Of a stretch of 64,000 nucleotides of DNA, positions 56,712-64,000 are shown in pieces. The notes below the pieces were generated by a model. The model saw only the letters and a list, made by a program, of their open reading frames with translations. It had not been told where the DNA came from and ran no database searches. This DNA is from Brachionus plicatilis (Eukaryota > Rotifera > Eurotatoria > Ploima > Brachionidae): assembly GCA_010279815.1 (NCBI GenBank), contig QEOQ01000519.1, positions 388,977 to 452,976 of the forward strand. The letters are read 5' to 3'. The position numbers and the translations under genes are program-made. Every line of letters starts with the position of its first letter. Positions within the stretch are counted from its first letter, which is position 1.

Positions 56712-58560
56712 GTTATAAAAAATAGAATAAATATATGAAATATTTTACAGTGTTAAATACTATCAACTTGCTAAGTGCATGAAATCATAGTATTGCACTG
56801 TGAAACTATAGACATTTAAGTTGGCTAGAGTCGGTGTTGTAGTTATTGAGAGAACTACAATAGAAAAAAGATCTTTAAAAATATTTGGTCACATATTATG
56901 CGACCAAGTAGTAATTTGTTCCTTTTTACCCAAAAGATTAAAAAGAATTATTTAATTCTATCTTGAGTGGCCTGAAATTCTCCTCAAATTATCTAATAAT
57001 AATAGCAATAATTAGTAACATAAGGAAAAAGATCCTAGAATCTAAATATCTAATTAGCTTTTCAATAATGTTCATTTAAAAACTTTCCACAATTTTTTGA
57101 AAATTAAAGCGTCTCATTTTTCAGTTTTATTTATTCGAAATACTTTGAAGAATCTTTTGGTTTAAAAAACTAGTTCCAAGAGAATTTCTTTCAATAACAA
57201 CACCTTTCAATCTCTTTAAGATTAATTATTGTTACTGGAATCGAAATATAACAATATCGTAAAAAAATATAATATACTTACAAATGTATTTTTTTTAATC
57301 TGATTTTTCAGAAAAAAGATTAAACTATAATTTGGTTATATCTAGAAATATAAATAAGTTAATTTTTATTAAGAAACCATTTTTTTTTTTAATTTCAAAT
57401 AAAAAATATCTTTGGAAAAAATTAAGGCGGCGTTAAAATTTTTAATATGTTCTATACACTGAAGAAAAGGTTCAAAAAGTTTTTTTTTCTCCTCGACGTC
57501 CTGATGATTTGAGGGTAATTGGGGGTCTGAAAAAGCAGCAGTCTTGTATTTTTGTTTTTAAGGAATATAAAATCAATTTCATAATTAAATGATCAAGCTT
57601 ACATTTTTTAATTGCTATTCTTTTTTTGACTGTTTTAAAAAAATAATAATAAAAAAATCTTAAAAATTGACCAAAAAATGACCATTTAAGTATAATAATA
57701 ATTAAAACTTTGAGCTTAAATATTTATTTTTAGAAAGTTTTATCAAAAATATCAATTTTATGATATTTTTGAGTTCAGCTCTAGTAATAATAATAATAAT
57801 AATAAAAATCGGCTACGGCAAGCAAGCTTGCGGAGGCGCTCTACTAAGAGATTGCCTTTGGTAGCACATTGCGCTACAAAAGGAAAATTACGATTAAGAT
57901 CATTAAGAAAATATCCTAAATTACAAAATTTTGATTTTTTTGCATATTGCCCTATATCCTTTTGCTGAGAACTGAAAATAAGAACTGACTATATGAAATT
58001 AATATATAAAATTTAACTTTTTTGAAAGAAAACAAAATGATATTCTTAATAAGTATTTTCCAATTTTACTTATTATAATCCTCTTATTCAGCTAAAGCCA
58101 ATTTTAATTTTTAATTCTTAATTTTATTTGGACATGAAAAATTTTTGAATGAAATTTTTTTACTAATTATTAGAAAAACATATTTTGGAATTATAATTCT
58201 TTTAAAAAGTAGCATAATCTTACACATTTGTAACTCGACCCAAGTAATATTTGTCTTCTAGGTAAAAAAAATGAATTGGGATATTTTTCTAAATCTTTAG
58301 ATCGGATATTGTTTATGAAGTAGATATAAAATATCAAACATTATATCATTTAACTAAATTTATCTAAATTAAATTTTTGCTTATGTTTGTCAACATTAAT
58401 ATCGAATTGTTGCGATTTAAGATGTCTTTTAGATAAAAATTCTTCAAAACTAATATACCCTGATCATATTGCTAAAATTTTATTTAATCAATATAGAATT
58501 TCTCAAGATTAACTTTGGGCTCGTCAAATGAAATTTAAAAATTATTAAATAAAAATAAAC
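56712..58560. other. Gene-free stretch containing a retroposon-like tail
   Basis: AT-rich apart from about 57780-57890, described separately. No gene supportable. Confidence 0.5.
57783..57890 (-). mobile_element. Possible 3' end of a retroposon with (ATT)n tail
   Basis: On the minus strand about 80 bp of G+C-richer sequence (GCGCAATGTGCTACC, GCAAGCTTGCTTGCCGTAGC) leads straight into a (TTA)n microsatellite at about 57784-57804. LINEs and SINEs of several clades end in such triplet repeats. No tRNA-like A or B box is evident and no coding part remains. Confidence 0.4.
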
Positions 58561-58568
58561 TATAAAAA
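58561..58568 (+). promoter_or_regulatory. TATA box of the M15-like gene
   Basis: TATAAAAA lies 50 nt upstream of the ATG, placing the transcription start about 58587-58590. Confidence 0.5.
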
Positions 58569-58610
58569 CACATGAGATGTGCTAATTTTTTAACAAGAAA
58601 AAACTTAAAA

Positions 58611-59398
58611 ATGTCAAAACTTATTTTTTTGATAGCAACAACTTTAATTGCAAGTAATTAATGATACAATTGAAAATTCTCTTAGAAAAATTCCATTTTT
58701 TTCTCAAAGACATTGCTTGTGATACTTGTGATTTTGCAAGTCATCCAACTTATGGAAGAGGTAGCTGTGTACAATCAGCATGGTGTCCGAATTCTTTATA
58801 TGTATCTGGTTTGTGTGAATCTAAACCAGCAAGTGTCAAATGCTGCTATTCAAATGGTCAGTCAACTAGCTTGCCATCAGTTTGCACGTCAAGAGTAAAA
58901 TTATCACAGTACACGGCTATTAGTGTTTTGAATGCCAACGGAATCACTGTCAGTTCATCAGGAAGTGAATTTACTAATATAAAATAAAAAACATAAGAAA
59001 AATTTATTTATTAAAAGATTGTGCCACCCGAACCAATCCAAAGTGCACAGCTTTAGATCAGATAAATTGCAGAAGTATTGCTGAATTAGTCAATTACAAG
59101 AGAGCTAGTGGTTGCGCTGTGATAATGACTGGTGGAAGTGAAACTGGTCACTCAAGTGGAACTTATTCACACTGGACTGGATACAAAATTGACATTGGAC
59201 TGAACAGCTGTCATAGCTCTTACATTAGATGTACAATTTTAATTATTTTATTTTTTAAATGATTTTAAATGTCAACGTTTTTTTAAAGCTCGATTTACTT
59301 ATGCAGGAAAAAGAGGTGATGGTGCCGATTTGTACAAGGATGCTAGAGGAAATACATGGGCTCTTGAAGGCAACCATTGGGACATATTATTTCCTTAA
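58611..59398 (+). CDS. Secreted M15-like (D,D-peptidase fold) protein with Cys-rich N-terminal domain, 206 aa
   Basis: Exons 58611-58653, 58710-58964, 59018-59230 and 59289-59398; introns of 53-58 nt; the sum is 207 codons in phase. Residues 1-14 form a signal peptide (MSKLIFLIATTLIA). A cysteine-rich module of about 45 residues follows (ACDTCDF, PTYGRGSC, AWCPN, SGLCES, VKCCYS). The rest carries zinc-peptidase M15 features: TGGSETGHSSGTYSH, then H-W-T-G-Y-K-I-D matching HxxGxxxD (His 151, Asp 158), and near the end EGNHWDI (Glu 197, His 200), the positions of the remaining ligand and catalytic Glu. Family M15 enzymes cleave D-amino-acid peptides of bacterial wall; in an animal a digestive or defensive role is an inference. 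TATAAAAA lies at 58561 and AATAAA at 59436. Nearest relatives and activity are unverified. Confidence 0.75.
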
Positions 59399-61560
59399 AT
59401 TGAATTAATTTTTACTTTGAAGTTTAGTTTGACTAAATAAATTTATCAATGATTTGTTTGAATTTTCAAAGTCAAAATTTTAAAAAAATTTTAGTCAATT
59501 TTACAAGTTGAATGGTATTATTTTTGATTTTTTTCCTCAAATAAGCTTCATGTGATGGTACAAGATGCCCTCTTTTTAAATACCTTAACATTTTGCTTTA
59601 TCAAAAATATTTTTTTCCGCGTAAAATAGCCTCTAGGATTTTTTTAAGTATTTAAAAAATTAATTAACCATTTCAACTAAATTTAAGTCAAAATTTTTAT
59701 TAATTTTTATTAAAATTTTTCATCCCTGCGAGTTATCTCGCCACGCGGTCTTACTACTACTACTACTACTACTACTATTAAAGCTAGTAGATCACTAGAC
59801 ACTTAAAGAAAATTTAGATAGTCTCTGAAAAATCCATCAGCATAGTACCAGTAGTTTTAGTCAATTTATTAAAATTTTAACGAGAATAAAATCAGTAAAA
59901 CAATAAATCCTAATTTTAAATCTACTAACCTTCACGACTTATTTAATTATTAATTATTATCGAGAAAAAGGACTTTTCTGAGGAGCCTGAGGATTCTCAA
60001 ATTATTTAACAATAATAATTCCATTAACTCTCGCGAAATCATGCGTGGGACAGTTTTTGATTGATTGATTGATTCCTAGGTTTTAGTGCACGCAAAGCCC
60101 CATGTCAAAATGCCAAAAGATACCTATTTTATTGATAGTTATGGCGCAAGGTTTAAGATTAGGATAAAACAAAAAATTATTATTTAAATTAAATTTTTGA
60201 AAAATAAATTAAAAAATTACTAATTTTAATATGTCGTCATTAATAAGAACACCACAGTCATCTGAATCTATTATATCAGAAAAAAGTTAAAATTAAGAAA
60301 AAGTCGTAGTTGTATTTAAAAAATTCATTAAACCATTATTTAAATTTTAGAATTTTTACAAAAAGCTTTTGAATGATTTGTCTTTTCAGTTTAATAAGCT
60401 GTTTAATTAAATTAATAAACCGACTTTGGAATTTAGAGAAAAGGTATCTAGACCATAGATAAATTGAGATTACGATATTTTTTGATTTTTTATTCTGTTA
60501 CATTTTTGTTTGTAATTTTGATGCATAGAATTCAAACCTAAATTTTGTTTAACATTAAATAATGTTAAGATTAAGTTTTTTTAAAGAAGTTGACTTAAAA
60601 AAAAGGACTACTAAAAAGGACTTTTTCAATTTTAAAATTAAACTTTAAAATTAATCATCTTATTATGTTTGATATTTCTTTTCAAATTTATTTTGATTGT
60701 GACGGTGAATTTATTAAATAAAATAATGAAATAAATAAGAAATAAATAAAATAATGTTGTTGATTATAGTAAATTATCATCCATTGGGTCTTATAAGATT
60801 TTCAATCAATGGAAATTTAACTTGATCACTAGAAAAATTGGATCATGCATCTTTTAATTGAAAAAATTATTTTTATCTATTTATTTAGTATCATTACCAT
60901 CCTAATTTTCCGGATTAATATTTGTCTTTTTTAGATAAATATTTAGAAATTTTAAAATCATAAGTTATTTTTTTTAAACAATTTTACATTTTAGATAACC
61001 TATTTCAATGAAAGTTAGCTATTAATTTTTCTTGGGAACTTACCATAATTAAAATATGTTCATTTGGCTTTTTTAGTTTTAAAATAATTTTAAGCTGATA
61101 AAATTACGATTTAAGTAAGCTTCAAAAATTTTAAACAATAAACTGCCTTCAAATTTTAATAATTTATTCACTTTAGAAAAATAAATGTTGCAATACGACT
61201 CGGAAATTTCAAGCAGTATAATATTTAGCAATAATTGAAATAATAAATGTTAAAATGTAAGAGAATTCTTGAACGCAATGTTCACATTATGCTGTGCATT
61301 CTCCCTTCTTTCCAATAGCTTCTAAAATATTACGCAGTTTATTTTTAAGCTAAAAAAAATTTTTTTTTTTCAAGACTTTGATGCTTGAGGACTCCCTCCA
61401 TTCTTTTCACAATTTAGCTTAATATTTTATCAAGGGAGACTTGAGCTTAAAAAGAATATGAAAATTCTGTGTTAGCATTATTGTTCTTCATTTTAGATCG
61501 AAATTTTTTCTTCCCTCTAATCTTTTAAAAATTAAAATTTTTGATAAAATAAACAAGGGA
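59399..61560. other. Gene-free stretch with (TAC)n microsatellite
   Basis: A short G+C-richer stretch at about 59722-59750 (GCGAGTTATCTCGCCACGCG) runs into a (TAC)n array at about 59750-59778, a layout like the retroposon tail at 57.8 kb but in the opposite orientation. Four TTGA repeats lie near 60058-60075. No gene supportable. Confidence 0.5.
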
Positions 61561-61566
61561 GCTGTG

Positions 61567-61572
61567 TATAAG
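61567..61572 (+). promoter_or_regulatory. TATA-like box upstream of the Asn-rich gene
   Basis: TATAAG about 100 nt upstream of the ATG at 61666, followed by a G+C-richer stretch. Weak evidence. Confidence 0.3.
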
Positions 61573-61665
61573 CGTGCAAGAGGCTCTTTTCGAATCCACT
61601 ACGAACTAATAATTTTTTAATGCTCGCCAAAATAGCTAGATAAATTGACACCTAAACTGTTCTAA

Positions 61666-62058
61666 ATGGAATGGAACACACATGGCAATGATCGAGAGCA
61701 CACGGCCGACAATCAACACACCACTCTTCATAATTCTAATATGAATGATTTTGCCAACATAAACACCAATACCTATGATCTAAATCAGTTTAATCAATTG
61801 ATTAACTTGAATAATTCATCTAACCACCAGGAGCTGGTCCAGTCCAATAATTCGATTCATATTATCCACAATAGAAATCACTCTTTGAACCAAAATGGAC
61901 AAGATTTACTTAGAAATTTAAATAATCAAGCTTCATCCAACGTTTCCCACACTTCATTAAGTAATTTGGCCACAAATTCTAATTTTAGTAAGTTGAATTG
62001 TTATTATTATTTATTTGTTTCATATGTAGCTAAAGCTCCTTCAGACAAAAAAAATTAA
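61666..62058 (+). CDS. Asn/His/Gln-rich protein of unknown function with a 42-nt optional intron
   Basis: ATG at 61666. The first 107 codons encode a polar, Asn-, His-, Gln- and Ser-rich polypeptide (LNQFNQLINLNNSS is typical) with no recognisable domain, as in the disordered N-termini of many transcription regulators. A good donor (GTAAGTTG at 61988) and acceptor (a T-rich tract then GTAG at 62026-62029) define a 42-nt intron. Spliced, the protein has 116 residues; unspliced, the intron reads through in frame and gives 130 with a Tyr-rich insert. Both end at the same TAA in a Lys-rich context. It could be the first exon of a longer gene if another donor is used. No homology claimed. Confidence 0.5.
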   Translation: MEWNTHGNDREHTADNQHTTLHNSNMNDFANINTNTYDLNQFNQLINLNNSSNHQELVQSNNSIHIIHNRNHSLNQNGQDLLRNLNNQASSNVSHTSLSNLATNSNFSKLNCYYYLFVSYVAKAPSDKKN

Positions 62059-63415
62059 GAAACATAAAAGAAAATTAAAATAGACAAATTGAAAAAGTAA
62101 TAAATATTTTTAAAATTTTTTATTAGTATTTTATAAGCTAATTGAAAAATTTACTAAAAATTAAAGAGAAAAATTCAACCATTGTCATTTTTAATTGAAT
62201 AATGAGATTTGAAATACGATTTTGAAATTATTAATTTTAAATTAATTTTTACATTATTTTTAGTTTTTAAAAAATCTAAAAATTAGCTAAAATAAGCATA
62301 TTAGTTTAGACTAAACAATTAAAATAATATAAAAGTGTTAGATAATTAAGTAAATATTTTTGTATTTATTTGAATGAAGATTGAATGAAAAAAATTTTTT
62401 TAATAATTCGAGTATGCTATTATTAATTAAAGATTCATGCATTACAAGGTTATCTTTTGCGATCATTTTTAGAAAGCCTTTCAAATCACAAATTTTTTAA
62501 TTATATTTTTTTTTTAAATAAAGGAAGTGGTTTTTTTTGTATATAAAAAAGAGCGTTCATTTAGGATAAATATAAAACAGAATAAACAAAAATCTAAAAA
62601 TAAAAAAAAAATATTGTATGAATATAATTTAGTTCAGAATATAAAAATTTTCACTTTTGTAAATTTTCCCTTTTTCCCTTTCTTAATTTCCTTCTGATAA
62701 ATAATCCAAAATAAATTTTACAAACTTATAATAATAATTAAGAAAATTTTTTTTTTTAAATTTAAGATTTTTTAAAAGAAATCTTTAAATAAATCAGGAA
62801 GATTTTTATATTTTGCAATATGAAAACAATGATTTTTAAAAAATGTTCCAAAAAGACTCACAGTATTCAAAAGTTATAATTTAAAAACTTTTTGATTTAA
62901 TTATTATGTCTTTAAATTGTGTAATACTTTGTTTAGCTGTAATTAAAAAAAAATAAAAGTTATCTTTTCAAAATAAGTGAACACTATTGTAAGTCCAAAT
63001 AAGTTGATTACTTGTCTCTCTTTTCATATAACTGAAAATACTCGAAGTTTAATGTTACTATTTTTGATTCAATTCAGGTTTGTACAAAAAAATTGTATTT
63101 TTTTATTTTTTTTATGTTTCAAATATATTTTTTTAAATTGTTTCTTACTTACTTATATTTATGAAAAATTTTTTTGCTTCAAAAAAAGCTACAGATACAA
63201 TGTTATAAATATTTATGAAAACAGAATTTTTTACTTTTGTTTAATTTGTATGACCTACTATATTGAATTTTTTAAAAATTTCAAAATATTTAATTTTATA
63301 TTTAATTTTATTATTTAATTTTTAAGACAAATTTTTAAGTTTTAATTTTCAGATTTTTTGCTATTTTGACTTATTTGGAAAACGAAAAAAATAAAATATT
63401 AAATTAAATTATATA
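62059..63415. other. Gene-free AT-rich stretch
   Basis: A phenylalanine-rich open frame at about 62977-63318 is compositional and is not called. Nothing else supportable. Confidence 0.5.
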
Positions 63416-63728
63416 CAGTGGTTCTTGCAAAAGTGAAAAGTTCGGTTCCTAAAAGAGGAACGGAATGGAGACGAATTCTTAGAAAAGCATTCCAATTCCA
63501 TTTCCGTTCAATTCCATTCCGTTCCTTTCCATTACCATTCCATCCGTTCCATCCTTTGGAATGCTTGGAAAAATGGAATGGTTGGAACGGAATGGATTGG
63601 ATGGAACGGTTCGAATGAAATGGTAAAAGAAAGGAACTGGAATGGAATAGGAATGCTTTTTCTAAGAATGCACCTCCATTCCGTTCCTCTATTAGGAACG
63701 GAACGTTTCACTTTTTCAAGAACCACTG
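63416..63728. mobile_element. 313-bp palindromic MITE flanked by TA, with GGAAT-type core
   Basis: The ends are CAGTGGTTCTTGCAAAAGTG and, inverted, CAGTGGTTCTTGAAAAAGTG, flanked by TA at 63414 and 63729. The arms continue with GTTCGGTTCCTAAAAGAGGA against the complement of TCCTCTATTAGGAACGGAAC. The core is built of ATTCCATTCC/GGAATGGAAT pentamers on both arms. The whole folds into one long hairpin. TA target and CAGT ends fit Tc1/mariner mobilisation. Confidence 0.88.
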
Positions 63729-63796
63729 TAAAAATCAAAAAACTTAATAGACAATCAATGCTACTTTTTTTAATATTTAAGTTAAAAAAATTCTTA

Positions 63797-63972
63797 TGGT
63801 AACCTAGTCTAACCGGGTGACCATATTTATTTTATTGATTATTTCGCACCCATTTTGTTCAAAAACTTCAAAAATGGTCACCCAATTTTTCCGAAATTTT
63901 TGAATAACTCCTTTAGCTCGGCGGTTAATTATGTGAGGCTCAAAAGGGTCAAAAGGGTTAACTAGGTTACCA
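63797..63972. mobile_element. 176-bp inverted-repeat element
   Basis: The ends are TGGTAACCTAGTCTAACC and, inverted, TGGTAACCTAGTTAACCC. An inner pair GGGTGACCAT / ATGGTCACCC also matches. There is no coding capacity and no convincing target duplication. Confidence 0.65.
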
Positions 63973-64000
63973 CTAAAATTGTATATAATTGCCCAGAAAT

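Noticed and set aside
55680..56738. 352-codon frame across the N run
   Set aside because: Undetermined bases are read as open codons; only the ends are real sequence.
61560..61610. TTCGAATCC, like a tRNA B box
   Set aside because: No A box, acceptor stem or cloverleaf could be drawn around it.
62977..63318. 113-residue Phe/Ile-rich frame
   Set aside because: Typical of translated poly-T DNA; no promoter, motif or splice signal.

Overview
This is a very AT-rich, intron-containing eukaryotic nuclear window from an invertebrate animal. The animal assignment rests on a Not-type homeobox gene, a BEN-domain gene and a spectrin-repeat gene with a KASH-like tail. Spliceosomal introns have GT...AG borders and T-rich acceptors; several are only 40-65 nt long. 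The base composition, tiny introns and Jockey/CR1-like retroelements would suit a monogonont rotifer such as Brachionus, but that is inference and no single marker proves it. There is a 982-base assembly gap at 55730-56711.

Layout. 1-651: reverse-transcriptase remnant of a non-LTR retrotransposon on the minus strand, running off the window edge, with a 105-bp MITE beside it. 1834-3007: GC-rich last exon of a BEN-domain protein (minus). 3.4-10.5 kb: promoter-like GC islet, then several foldback elements and AT-rich DNA. 10.6-11.7 kb: decayed non-LTR pseudogene (minus). 13.9-17.5 kb: 5'-truncated non-LTR element with an open 1005-codon ORF2 (plus). 19.2-19.6 kb: small broken transcription unit. 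26.0-44.3 kb: one 12-exon gene (plus) for a roughly 1,470-residue spectrin-repeat protein ending in a transmembrane/KASH-like tail, with introns full of repeats, including a 353-bp tandem array. 44.66-45.22 kb: 562-bp TIR element with 8-bp target duplications. 48.3-49.65 kb: small secreted protein gene with three copies of a three-cysteine domain and what look like alternative last exons. 51.5-52.3 kb: Not-like homeobox gene (minus), with a short inverted copy of its coding sequence 1.7 kb away. 54.5 kb: cysteine-rich tail of a dead mobile element. 58.6-59.4 kb: four-exon secreted M15-like peptidase. 61.7-62.06 kb: Asn-rich exon pair with a 42-nt intron. 63.4-64.0 kb: two further inverted-repeat elements.

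There is no operon logic here; the genes are independent. The three cellular themes are nuclear-envelope/cytoskeleton linkage (KASH-like gene), transcriptional control (BEN and Not, the latter with a Groucho-recruiting eh1 motif), and secretion (the cysteine-repeat and M15-like proteins, each with signal peptide and TATA box). The best candidates for something undescribed are the secreted three-cysteine repeat gene and the divergent KASH tail.

Exon borders were assigned by eye. The summed exon lengths of the three multi-exon models are divisible by three with every phase matched, which is internal support but not proof.
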